From Rubrobacter aplysinae (lineage in GTDB: Bacteria; Actinomycetota; Rubrobacteria; Rubrobacterales; Rubrobacteraceae): DNA of 64,000 nucleotides. Position numbers and translations under genes: made by a program. Numbering within the stretch: the first letter of the stretch is position 1; each line of letters begins with the position of its first letter. Shown here one piece after another: positions 9,673-17,062 of this stretch. The notes under the pieces are model-generated. The model had not been told where the DNA came from. It searched no databases and was given only the letters and a program-made list of their open reading frames with translations. The stretch is from assembly GCF_001029505.1 (NCBI RefSeq), contig NZ_LEKH01000001.1, forward strand, positions 62,001 to 126,000, given 5' to 3'.

Positions 9673-10284
9673 CTAGCCGGGCAGGCTCTCTATCACCCCG
9701 TCGAGCACGAACTGCACGGCGAGCGCCGCCAGGAGCACCCCGAGCACCCGCGAGAACACGTCCGAGCCGGACTCGCCGAAGATGCCCATTATGCGCGGCG
9801 CCAGGAGCAGCGAGACCAGAGTCAGGGCCAGCACGAACAGGAGCACCCCGAGAAACACCGCCGTCTCCCCAGCGTCGGCCCCGCCCGTGTACAGGAGCAC
9901 CGTGGCCAGAGCCCCGGGACCGGCTATAAGTGGTATCGCCAGCGGGAAGACCGCGACGTCCTCGTGCGTACCGGGCTCGTCCTCGGGCGTGGGGCGGACG
10001 TTCGAGGGCCTGCCGAAGATTATGTCCACCGCCACCAGGAAGAGCAGCACACCGCCCGCGATCCTGAACGCCGGCAACCCTATGCCGAGCGCCGCCAGCA
10101 GTGCGTCGCCCACGAACGCGAAGACGAGCAGTATTGCCGTCCCCAGCGCGACGCCCCGCACCGCCTGGATGCGCCGCTGGCGCTCGGGAATGCCCCGCGT
10201 AAGCGCCACGAACAGGGGCGCGAGCCCTACAGGGTCCACCACCACGATCAGCGTCACCAGCGAGTTGAGCATTATCTCCGGCAC
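9673..10284 (-). CDS. MarC-family membrane protein
   Basis: Six-helix membrane protein of 203 residues in the MarC/UPF0056 family (opening with LVTLIVVVDPVGLAPLFVALT, and later PLAIPLIAGPGALATVLLY). Despite the name, MarC proteins have no established role in multidrug resistance and their function is unknown. A GTG at 10284 opens the frame but has a weak ribosome site; an ATG four codons inside (10272) has GGAG just before it and could be the real start. It stands between a flavin reductase and a lipoate ligase-like gene on the same strand. Confidence 0.85.
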   Translation of the reverse strand: MPEIMLNSLVTLIVVVDPVGLAPLFVALTRGIPERQRRIQAVRGVALGTAILLVFAFVGDALLAALGIGLPAFRIAGGVLLFLVAVDIIFGRPSNVRPTPEDEPGTHEDVAVFPLAIPLIAGPGALATVLLYTGGADAGETAVFLGVLLFVLALTLVSLLLAPRIMGIFGESGSDVFSRVLGVLLAALAVQFVLDGVIESLPG

Positions 10285-10338
10285 GACCGGGGATTATACG
10301 GACCTTACGGGGCTTTAAGGAGGCCAGATAAGCGAGGG

Positions 10339-11097
10339 TCACGCCTCCCGCCCGGATGCCCGCCACGAGCCGCGCAGCTTCCGGGCGCGGGAGATCAGGC
10401 TCTCGCCCGTCTCCAGCGTGGCCGCCCCGTAGACCTCGCCGAGCTCCGCCGCGAGCGCCCGGATCACTTCATCCACCCCGAGCGGGCCGTTCTCGCCGGC
10501 GAGGTCTCCTACCCCTTCCGGCCGGAACGGCAGCCCGAGCGCCGGGTAAAGCTCGGACAACACCCTCCTTATTTCCTCCGTCTCGGAGACCAGGATCAGG
10601 GCCTCCACCCGGGCCGCCCGCTGGGCGACGCGCTGCGCGAGACCGGCGACCTTGATCCCGCCCGCACCTCCCGACCTCACCGAGTACGCCCCCGGACAGA
10701 ACTCCCTCTCTACCCCACCGGCCTCGGCGTCAACGCCGAGGCCGCGCAGCGCGGAGACGAGCACGCCGGAGCCTTCCGCGTACCGCTCGTACAGGCCTTG
10801 GCGCAGATCCCGCACCGGAAACGTCATGGAGAAGGAGAGCGACCCCCGGTTGGCCGCCACCGCACCCCCGCCCGAGTTCCGCACCAGCACCGGAAAGCCG
10901 AGCCCCGCCATCCGCTCTCTCGCCTCCTCAAAGCCGGTCAGCCGGGTCTCCGGGCGTGTGACGCCCACGTAACGCGCCGAGGACCACAGCAGGGCGGTAG
11001 GGCCGCGCCGCCCGGAGCCGACCTCCTCCAGCACCGCCTGCTGCAGACCGAACCCGTCCTCGGGGTCGTCGAGCTTCTCCGGGATCAGCACCTCCAC
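10339..11097 (-). CDS. Lipoate-protein ligase A / octanoyltransferase-like protein
   Basis: BPL/LplA/LipB-fold enzyme expected to attach lipoate or octanoate to carrier domains. Visible motifs are RNSGGGAVAANRGSLS, GFCPG-like EFCPGAYSV, and GIKVAGLAQRVAQRAA, which holds the catalytic Lys of the KxxGxAQ motif. The frame is open up to 11262, but those extra residues overlap the divergent Nudix gene and look non-coding. I place the start at GTG 11097, 22 bp from the Nudix ATG. No ribosome site precedes this GTG; TATCTT sits a few bases upstream, so a leaderless transcript is possible. The precise start is uncertain. Confidence 0.72.
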   Translation of the reverse strand: MEVLIPEKLDDPEDGFGLQQAVLEEVGSGRRGPTALLWSSARYVGVTRPETRLTGFEEARERMAGLGFPVLVRNSGGGAVAANRGSLSFSMTFPVRDLRQGLYERYAEGSGVLVSALRGLGVDAEAGGVEREFCPGAYSVRSGGAGGIKVAGLAQRVAQRAARVEALILVSETEEIRRVLSELYPALGLPFRPEGVGDLAGENGPLGVDEVIRALAAELGEVYGAATLETGESLISRARKLRGSWRASGREA

Positions 11098-11119
11098 GAT
11101 GCTAAGATAGCAGCCGGAG

Positions 11120-11713
11120 ATGAACCGCGAGAGACTAGAAAAACGCGCCGGGGGAGAAGACCGGGGACCGTGGAAGGTCCTCGGGTCGAGCGCGGTGTAC
11201 GAGAATCCCTGGATCTCGGTCCGCGAGGACCGGGTCGTGCGTCCCGACGGCGAGCCGGGCATCTACGGCGTGGTCCACTACAAGAACCTGGCCGTCGGCG
11301 TCCTGGCGGTCGAGGACGACCACCTCTACCTCGTCGGGCAGTACCGCTATCCTCTGGGGGCCTACTCCTGGGAGATACCGGAGGGTGGCTGCCCCGAGGA
11401 TGAGGAGCCTCTCGAAGCCGCCCGGCGCGAGTTGGCGGAGGAGACCGGCCTCGTGGCCAGAGACTGGCGGCTACTCGGCGAGGCCCACCTGTCGAACTCC
11501 GTGAGCGACGAGTACGGGGTGTGGTTCGTCGCCACCGGCCTCGAAGCGGGCGAGCGCCGGCCCGAGGGCACGGAGGAGCTAGCCGTGCGCCGCGTACCCG
11601 TGGGCGAGGCGCTGGAAATGGCCTCCGACGGCAGGATCACGGACGCCCTCAGCCTCGTCGCAATCATGGGCTACGCGCTGGGCCGTCCCGCTTCCCGCGA
11701 TGCCGCCGTTTGA
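11120..11713 (+). CDS. Nudix hydrolase (ADP-ribose pyrophosphatase-like)
   Basis: Protein of 197 residues with a complete Nudix box: Gly, five residues, Glu, seven residues, then RELAEETGL, around residues 93-115. The N-terminal part (VYENPWISVREDRV...GVVHYKNLAVGVLAVE) matches the ADP-ribose pyrophosphatase subgroup, which cleaves nucleoside diphosphate sugars to nucleoside monophosphate and sugar phosphate with Mg2+. The ATG follows GCCGGAG. It diverges from the lipoate ligase gene across a 22-bp gap, and cofD starts 25 bp after it in the same direction, so it may be the first gene of the cof transcript. Confidence 0.85.
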   Translation: MNRERLEKRAGGEDRGPWKVLGSSAVYENPWISVREDRVVRPDGEPGIYGVVHYKNLAVGVLAVEDDHLYLVGQYRYPLGAYSWEIPEGGCPEDEEPLEAARRELAEETGLVARDWRLLGEAHLSNSVSDEYGVWFVATGLEAGERRPEGTEELAVRRVPVGEALEMASDGRITDALSLVAIMGYALGRPASRDAAV

Positions 11714-11738
11714 TCCCGGCGGCCCGGATAGTGGCGCG

Positions 11739-12686
11739 ATGAAGGTGCTCGCGCTCGCGGGCGGGGTGGGGGGCGCGAAGCTCGCCGCCGGGCTGGAGGC
11801 AGCGTTGCCGGGCGGGGATCTCACGGTCGTCGTGAACACCGCCGACGACTTCGACCTCTGGGGGCTGCGCATCTGTCCGGATCTCGACACGGTCATGTAC
11901 ACCCTCGCGGGCCTTGCGAACCCCGAGACCGGCTGGGGGTTAGCCGGGGAGACCTTCGACTCTCTGGAGATGCTCGGCCGCTACGGCGAGGACACCTGGT
12001 TCTGGCTCGGCGACCGGGACCTCGCAACCCACCTGCTCCGCACCTCGCGCCTGCGCTCCGGCGAAAGCCTTACCTCCATAACCCGCGACCTGGGCCGCCG
12101 CCTCGGGGTACGGAGCGAGATCCTGCCGATGTCCGACGACCCGGTCGCGACCGTGCTCGACACTCCCGCCGGGCCGCTGGAGTTCCAGGAGTACTTCGTC
12201 CGGCGCGGCCAGCGCGACGAGGTGCGCGGCGTAGAGTTCCGGGGCGTGGACGAGGCCAGACCCACGAGGGCCGTCCTCGACGGCATCCGGGAGGCCGACG
12301 CCATAGTGCTGTGTCCCTCGAACCCGGTCGTAAGCCTCGGCCCGATACTGGCCGTGCCCGGGGTGGGCGACGCGTTGGCGGCCTCCTCGGTTCCGAAGGT
12401 CGCCGTCAGCCCGATCGTCGGTGGCCGGGCGCTCAAGGGTCCGGCCGACCGGATGCTCTCCTCGACCGGACACGAGTCCTCCGCCACCGGGGTGGCGCGG
12501 TTCTACGCCGGCCTCATAGACGCCCTGATAATGGACGCCGCCGACGCGGGGGAGGAGTCCGAGATAGAGGGGCTGGACGTACGCCCTTACCTCACGGACG
12601 CCGTGATGCACGACGAGCCCGACCGGGCACGGCTGGCCCGCGAGGTGCTGGACGTCGCCGAGGGTCTGAGCGTGAGGCCCGAATGA
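11739..12686 (+). CDS. cofD: CofD/FbiA, 2-phospho-L-lactate (or PEP) transferase of F420 synthesis
   Basis: Protein of 315 residues that joins the EPPG or LPPG donor to the deazaflavin FO, giving (dehydro-)F420-0. The N-terminal VLALAGGVGGAKLAAGL (residues 3-19) and NTADDFDLWGL form the phosphate-binding region, and CPSNPVVSLGPIL and KVAVSPIVGGRALKGPAD are family hallmarks. I chose ATG 11739, where similarity begins, over an upstream in-frame start at 11700 that adds a non-family stretch. cofC and cofE follow immediately, so three F420 enzymes are consecutive. The FO synthase genes (cofG/cofH) are not in this window. By analogy with mycobacteria the bacterial route probably uses phosphoenolpyruvate. 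Confidence 0.93.
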   Translation: MKVLALAGGVGGAKLAAGLEAALPGGDLTVVVNTADDFDLWGLRICPDLDTVMYTLAGLANPETGWGLAGETFDSLEMLGRYGEDTWFWLGDRDLATHLLRTSRLRSGESLTSITRDLGRRLGVRSEILPMSDDPVATVLDTPAGPLEFQEYFVRRGQRDEVRGVEFRGVDEARPTRAVLDGIREADAIVLCPSNPVVSLGPILAVPGVGDALAASSVPKVAVSPIVGGRALKGPADRMLSSTGHESSATGVARFYAGLIDALIMDAADAGEESEIEGLDVRPYLTDAVMHDEPDRARLAREVLDVAEGLSVRPE

Positions 12687-12704
12687 GGCGCGGATGAGGT
12701 GCGG

Positions 12705-13385
12705 ATGAGCGCCGGACGAGAGCTGGAGAGGACCTTCGCCGCCGTGCCGGTAAAGGACCTGCTCGGCACCAAGAGCCGCCTCGCGCCCGCCCTGGGCCCG
12801 GGCAGCCGGGCCGGGCTCACGCTGTACATGATGAAGCACGTCGTCTCCGTGTTGCGGCTCGCCGGGATACCACCGGCGAACCTCTGCGTCGTGAGCCCGG
12901 ACAAGCTGGTGCTGGAGACCGCCGCCGAGGCCGGGGCCGTGCCGCTGCCCCAGAGCACGAGCGGCCTCAACCCGGCTCTCGAAGAGGCGCGGGAGTGGGC
13001 CTTGTCGCGAGGGGCGGCCTCGTTGCTCGTGCTCCCCGCCGACCTGCCTCTGATCCGGACCGACGACGTCGAGAGCGTGCTCCAGGCTGGGGAGGAGACG
13101 CCGGTCACCCTGGCGCCGGACGCGGCGCGCTCCGGTACCAACGCCCTGCTCCTAGAGCCCCCGGATGCGATACCTTTCCTCTTCGGCAGCGGCAGCCGCC
13201 GGGCTCATCTGGACGCCGCCCGGCGTCGCGGGCTCGGTGCCGGCGAGTGCCCTTTGCCCAACCTCTCCTTCGACATAGACACCGTGGGAGACCTCTCTCA
13301 GTTCGACGTGCCCGAGGAGCTCCGCGTCCCGGATGGTCCGAGTGGTATAGACAGCGTGTTCTCCCGGGGAAAGGGCCGGGCTTGA
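12705..13385 (+). CDS. cofC: CofC/FbiD guanylyltransferase of F420 synthesis
   Basis: Protein of 226 residues with a nucleotidyltransferase fold. It activates 2-phospholactate or, in actinobacteria, phosphoenolpyruvate with GTP to give the donor used by CofD. Motifs: VPVKDLLGTKSRLAP near the N-terminus (GTP loop), LVLPADLPLI (metal-binding Asp region), APDAARSGTNALLL and NLSFDIDTVGDL. ATG 12705 was preferred to GTG 12699 because a GAGGTG site sits at better spacing. It lies 18 bp after cofD and its TGA overlaps the TTG of cofE. Confidence 0.92.
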   Translation: MSAGRELERTFAAVPVKDLLGTKSRLAPALGPGSRAGLTLYMMKHVVSVLRLAGIPPANLCVVSPDKLVLETAAEAGAVPLPQSTSGLNPALEEAREWALSRGAASLLVLPADLPLIRTDDVESVLQAGEETPVTLAPDAARSGTNALLLEPPDAIPFLFGSGSRRAHLDAARRRGLGAGECPLPNLSFDIDTVGDLSQFDVPEELRVPDGPSGIDSVFSRGKGRA

Positions 13386-14116
13386 CGGTCGAGATCATAC
13401 CCGTCCACGGTCTGCCCGAGGTGCGGCCCGGGGCCGACCTCTCTGCTCTCGTGGCCGGGGCCGCCGGCCTGCGCGACGGCGACGTGCTGGTGGTCACGCA
13501 CAAGATCGTGAGCAAGTCCGAGGGCCGGATCGTGGCCCTCTCCGGCGTCGAGCCTTCGCCGTTCGCCCGGCAGTTCGCCGCCGAGCACGGCAAGGACCCG
13601 CGTCAGACCGAGGTCGTCCTGCGCGAGTCGCGGCGTATCGTGAAGATGGACCGGGGCGTCCTCATCACCGAGACCCACCACGGCTTCGTCTGCGCCAACG
13701 CCGGGGTGGACGCCTCAAACGTGCCCGGAGAGGACGAGGTGTGCCTGCTCCCTCTGGACCCGGACGCCTCCGCCGCGAGGCTCCACGCCGCCCTCCGGGA
13801 CCGCCTCGGCATAACCGTGCCCGTCGTGGTCTCCGACTCCTTCGGGCGGCCCTGGCGCGAGGGCATAACCAACGTGGCCCTCGGCGTGGCCGGGATGAGG
13901 CCCCTCGCCGACTACCGGGGCCAGACCGACCCCCACGGCTACCCGCTGGAGGCCAGTATCCTAGCCGTCGCCGACGAGCTCGCCTCGGCCGCCGAGCTGG
14001 TGGTCGGAAAGACCTCCGCCGTACCGCTCGCCATCGTAAGAAACTACGGATACGAGCCCGGCGGCGGCAGCGGCGCGGAGCTGGTAATGAGCCCGGACAA
14101 GGATCTCTTCAGATGA
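13382..14116 (+). CDS. cofE: CofE, F420-0:gamma-glutamyl ligase (stand-alone, no FbiB C-terminal domain)
   Basis: Ligase of 244 residues that adds the gamma-linked glutamate tail to F420-0 using GTP. The segments DVLVVTHKIVSKSEGRIV, SDSFGRPWREGITNVALG and GKTSAVPLAIVRNYGYE are diagnostic. The TTG start overlaps the cofC stop (TTGA). The protein ends after the CofE domain. Mycobacterial FbiB carries an extra C-terminal FMN reductase domain that turns dehydro-F420-0 into F420-0; that domain is absent here, and a homologue of it is found at 21395-22462 fused to another protein. This is the short, archaeal-style CofE. Confidence 0.93.
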   Translation: MTVEIIPVHGLPEVRPGADLSALVAGAAGLRDGDVLVVTHKIVSKSEGRIVALSGVEPSPFARQFAAEHGKDPRQTEVVLRESRRIVKMDRGVLITETHHGFVCANAGVDASNVPGEDEVCLLPLDPDASAARLHAALRDRLGITVPVVVSDSFGRPWREGITNVALGVAGMRPLADYRGQTDPHGYPLEASILAVADELASAAELVVGKTSAVPLAIVRNYGYEPGGGSGAELVMSPDKDLFR

Positions 14117-14187
14117 TCCCGAGCTGTGGAAACGGCCCCTCAAAACGAGAATTTTTCTAAATCCGACAAAATTTATCGTATTTTGCG

Positions 14188-14216
14188 TTGACGGAGCGTG
14201 GAGCGTTGCTTAGCAT
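14188..14216 (+). promoter_or_regulatory. Probable housekeeping promoter of the sulfate-assimilation operon
   Basis: TTGACG at 14188-14193, a 17-base spacer, and TAGCAT at 14211-14216 form a good vegetative promoter. Just upstream (about 14143-14187) is a strikingly AT-rich stretch in an otherwise GC-rich window, which could serve as an UP-type element or repressor site. The predicted transcript start, near 14222-14224, coincides with the first helix of the structured leader described in the next entry. No direct transcription evidence is available. Confidence 0.55.
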
Positions 14217-14223
14217 CTGCTTC

Positions 14224-14359
14224 GTGACTTTCAGAGCCACAGCCGCGCCCTGGTCCCGTGGGCGGAGAGGTTTCTACTCCGGCAACCCCGGCGTTCGATG
14301 TATGGGCCCCGCCTAGTCCACCCCATTTTGCAACCGGGTGCCGGTATCTAGCATGTCGC
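14224..14359 (+). promoter_or_regulatory. Candidate SAM-I/SAM-IV-superfamily riboswitch in the cysH leader
   Basis: The leader contains GGCAACC (14281-14287) and GGTGCC (14337-14342), the paired core strings of SAM-I and SAM-IV aptamers, joined by a P3-like helix CCCGG (14287-14291) with CCGGG (14334-14338). A closing P1-like helix pairs GTGAC (14224-14228) with GTCGC (14355-14359). Between them are small hairpins GCCC/GGGC and GGAG/CTCC in the P2 position. The SAM-I kink-turn is not evident, so a SAM-IV or SAM-I/IV variant fits better. Position between the operon promoter and cysH fits feedback control of sulfur assimilation by S-adenosylmethionine. The fold was assigned by eye only. Confidence 0.48.
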
Positions 14360-14407
14360 TCCGGCGAACCCACCACTCTCGGCTCTATTTCAGGAAAGGG
14401 TTTAACA

Positions 14408-15259
14408 GTGTCCAAAGCTCTTACAGCCCGATCGCGGGGCTCGTCAACCGGGCTAACAGCGTTAACGGCGTCCGCGGGCGACGCCGGAGAAACTTCGATC
14501 CCAGAAGCCCGCCAACGCCTGGAACAGGAAGTGGAAGAGGCCGCCTCGGAGCTCGAGGCGCGGCCGGCCGAGGAGATACTGCACTGGGCCGTCGAGCGAT
14601 TCGGGAGCGATCTCGCGCTCTCCGTCTCCTTCGGCGGGCCGGAGGGTATGGTACTTCTGGACATGCTCTCCAGGACGGTGGATCGTACCCCCGGGCTCGC
14701 CGCGGATCGCGAGGCGCGGCCGACGGTCATAACGATGGATACGGGTTTTCTCTTCTCAGAGACCGTGCGCTTCCGCGAGAAGACGATGCGCCGCTACAAG
14801 AACCTGAACCTGCATGTCGCGCGCCCGGCGCTTACGGTGGAGGAGCAGGTCGAGCGGTACGGGGTCGGGATGTACGGTTGCAAGCCCGACACGTGCTGCA
14901 AGATCCGAAAGGTCGAGCCCATGCGCCGCACGCTCGAAGACTATGAGGCCTGGATGACCGGCATCCGCCGCGAGCAGACCGAGAATCGCGCCGCCACGCC
15001 GGTCGTGACCGTGGATGAGCAGTTCGGCAAGGCAAAGGTCGCGCCGCTCGCCGGCTGGACGGCCGACGACGTGGAAGGCTACGTCGAGGCTCACGACGTG
15101 CCGGTTAACCCGCTGCTCAACCAGGGCTACAACAGCATCGGCTGCTGGCCCCAGACCCGGCCCGTGGGCGAGGGCGAGGACTGGCGCGCCGGGCGCTGGT
15201 CCGGCTCGGGCAAGACCGAGTGCGGCCTGCACCTCGCGGACGACACGGGAGGCGAGTAG
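14408..15259 (+). CDS. cysH: Phosphoadenylyl-/adenylyl-sulfate reductase (CysH family) with unusual cysteine set
   Basis: Thioredoxin-linked reductase of 283 residues converting APS (or PAPS) to sulfite. GTG 14408 follows AGGAAAGGG. The PP-loop SVSFGG, ITMDTGFLFSET, and the C-terminal catalytic KTECGLH (Cys272) are present. Assimilatory APS reductases bind a 4Fe-4S cluster with a CC pair and a distant CxxC. Here the pair is Cys163-Cys164 (DTCCKIRK), but the distant motif reads C246-W-P-Q249, so one ligand is Gln. An additional cysteine, Cys158, lies five residues before the pair. The enzyme may bind the cluster with Cys158 as substitute ligand, or be altered in cluster chemistry (inference). 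The gene starts the operon with the sulfite reductase two bases after its stop. Confidence 0.88.
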   Translation: MSKALTARSRGSSTGLTALTASAGDAGETSIPEARQRLEQEVEEAASELEARPAEEILHWAVERFGSDLALSVSFGGPEGMVLLDMLSRTVDRTPGLAADREARPTVITMDTGFLFSETVRFREKTMRRYKNLNLHVARPALTVEEQVERYGVGMYGCKPDTCCKIRKVEPMRRTLEDYEAWMTGIRREQTENRAATPVVTVDEQFGKAKVAPLAGWTADDVEGYVEAHDVPVNPLLNQGYNSIGCWPQTRPVGEGEDWRAGRWSGSGKTECGLHLADDTGGE

Positions 15260-15261
15260 CC

Positions 15262-17019
15262 TTGCAGTTTCTCAGAGAAGGTCAGACCCTGGACAAGCTG
15301 AACAAGGTAGAGAAGGTAAAGCTCGACCGGCACCCGCTGGAGGTGCGCGACGCCATCCGCGACACGTACTCCAAGGAAGGCGTAGCCTCCCTGCACGCCG
15401 TGCCCGGAGAGCTTGAGCGCCTCAAGTGGGCCGGCATCTATCCGCAAAAGCAGGGCGGCGACGCGTTCATGATGCGCCTCAAGGTCCCCGGCGGCGTAAT
15501 GAGCCCCGAGCAGGCGCGGGTCGTCGGCCAGATCGCGGTGGACTTCGCCCGGGGCCCCGAACCAAACCCCGTGTTCGGCGACGCGTTTCTGGACGTCACG
15601 ACGCGCCAGGACATCCAGATGCACTGGTTCAAGATGGGGGAGATACCCGAGATCTGGCGCAGGCTCGAAGAGGTCGGGCTGACGACCACCCAGGCTTGCG
15701 GCGACTCCTCTCGCAACGTGCTCTCCTGCCCCGTGGTCGGCCTGGACGAGAACGAGGTCATAGACGCCTACCCCACGGCGCAGGCGATAAGCGACTACTT
15801 CACCGACAACCGCGAGTACGCGAACCTGCCGCGCAAGTTCAAGATGAGCGTCACCGGCTGCTGCGAGGACTGCGCCCAGTCCGAGATCAACGACATAGGA
15901 CTCGTCCCGGCCCGTCTCGAAGACGGTACCGTGGGCTTCAACGTCCGGGCCGGCGGCGGTCTCTCCGACGGCCCAAGGCTCGCATCGGACATAGACGTGT
16001 TTATCACCGAGGATCAGGCCGTGGAGCTCACGCGCGGCATCGCCCAGGTCTTCGGCGAGCTCGGCAACCGGGAGAACCGCTGGATGGCGCGCATGCGCTA
16101 CCTGGTGCAGGAGCTCGGCCCCGAGGGCTTCCGGGACGCGCTGCAGGCTCGCGTAAACTTCGAGCTCACGCCCGCCGGGGAGGACCTGACCGACCATTAC
16201 CGGGGCGACCATACCGGCGTCCACTGTCAGAAGGACGGCAACTACTACGTTGGGCTCAACGTCATGGTCGGCAGGATGGGCGGCGAGGACTTCATAGAGG
16301 CTGCTCGGCTCGCCGAGGAGTACGGCGGCGAGGGCGGCTCCATCCGGCTCGCGACCGACCAGAACATCGTCATCACCGGCATACCCGAAGAGCGGCTGGA
16401 CGAGTTTCTCGCCGAGCCCTTGCTTGAGACCTACTCCCCGACCCCCGGACCGTTCTCACGCGGGGTCGTGGCCTGCACCGGCAGCGAGTTCTGCCGCTTC
16501 GCCATCGTCGAGACCAAGGCCCGCGCCGTCAGGTGGGCGAAGGAGATGGACGAGAAGTACGCGAATGATGGGCTTGAGCAGGACTCCATCGGGATGCACT
16601 TCTCCGGCTGCTCGGCGTCGTGCGCTCAGCCCCAGATCGCAGACATCGGCTTCCGGGGCGAGACCGCCAAGGGACCGGACTCCTTTGTCGAGGGTGTGGA
16701 TATCGGGCTCGGCGGCTCTCTGGGCGGCGACGCCGCGTTCATAGACTGGGTGGACGGCGCACGTCCGACCTCCGCCGTACCCGCCGCCCTGACCGCTCTA
16801 ATAGAGCGGTTCAAGGCCGAGCGCCACGAGGGCGAGAAGTTCCATGAATGGTCCCGCCGTATGGAGAACCGCGGCCTGCGCAAGACCATCAAGGACGCGG
16901 CCTCCGGGGCGGATTTCAGCGAGCCCGACCCGTGGCAGACGCACGGCAACGAGGACGGTGCTCCTCAGGGCACGGACGGCACGGCGGGCTCACCCGAGAT
17001 TCCCGGCACCAAAGATTAA
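15262..17019 (+). CDS. Siroheme-4Fe4S sulfite/nitrite reductase, assimilatory SirA/NirA type
   Basis: Cytosolic hemoprotein of 585 residues that reduces sulfite to sulfide (or nitrite to ammonia) with six electrons. Two ferredoxin-like half-domains and two siroheme-4Fe4S domains are visible: TTRQDIQMHWF and TTQACGDSSRNVLSCPV in the first half, and cluster ligands Cys405-x5-Cys411 (CTGSEFC) and Cys450-x3-Cys454 (CSASC) in the second. The TTG start follows GGGAGGCGAG. It sits between cysH and an FrhB-family protein, which makes sulfite the likely substrate. It has no NADPH-flavoprotein domain and no CysJ gene is nearby, so it needs an external donor; the adjacent F420-type oxidoreductase is the natural candidate. 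Sulfite versus nitrite cannot be settled by sequence alone. Confidence 0.88.
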   Translation: MQFLREGQTLDKLNKVEKVKLDRHPLEVRDAIRDTYSKEGVASLHAVPGELERLKWAGIYPQKQGGDAFMMRLKVPGGVMSPEQARVVGQIAVDFARGPEPNPVFGDAFLDVTTRQDIQMHWFKMGEIPEIWRRLEEVGLTTTQACGDSSRNVLSCPVVGLDENEVIDAYPTAQAISDYFTDNREYANLPRKFKMSVTGCCEDCAQSEINDIGLVPARLEDGTVGFNVRAGGGLSDGPRLASDIDVFITEDQAVELTRGIAQVFGELGNRENRWMARMRYLVQELGPEGFRDALQARVNFELTPAGEDLTDHYRGDHTGVHCQKDGNYYVGLNVMVGRMGGEDFIEAARLAEEYGGEGGSIRLATDQNIVITGIPEERLDEFLAEPLLETYSPTPGPFSRGVVACTGSEFCRFAIVETKARAVRWAKEMDEKYANDGLEQDSIGMHFSGCSASCAQPQIADIGFRGETAKGPDSFVEGVDIGLGGSLGGDAAFIDWVDGARPTSAVPAALTALIERFKAERHEGEKFHEWSRRMENRGLRKTIKDAASGADFSEPDPWQTHGNEDGAPQGTDGTAGSPEIPGTKD

Positions 17020-17062
17020 TCAGAGACCAGGAACTTAGAAACCAGGAAAGGTAAGTAGCCAA

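Noticed and set aside
9613-11403. Very long plus-strand open frame (about 600 codons)
   Set aside because: It lies antisense to MarC and the lipoate ligase and in another phase of the Nudix gene, all with clear family motifs. Its product is Arg/His/Gln-rich with no recognisable domain, as expected for antisense of GC-rich coding DNA.
15127-16224. Long minus-strand frame opposite cysH and the sulfite reductase
   Set aside because: The plus strand encodes complete CysH and siroheme reductase motifs here; the antisense product has no family resemblance and no ribosome site.
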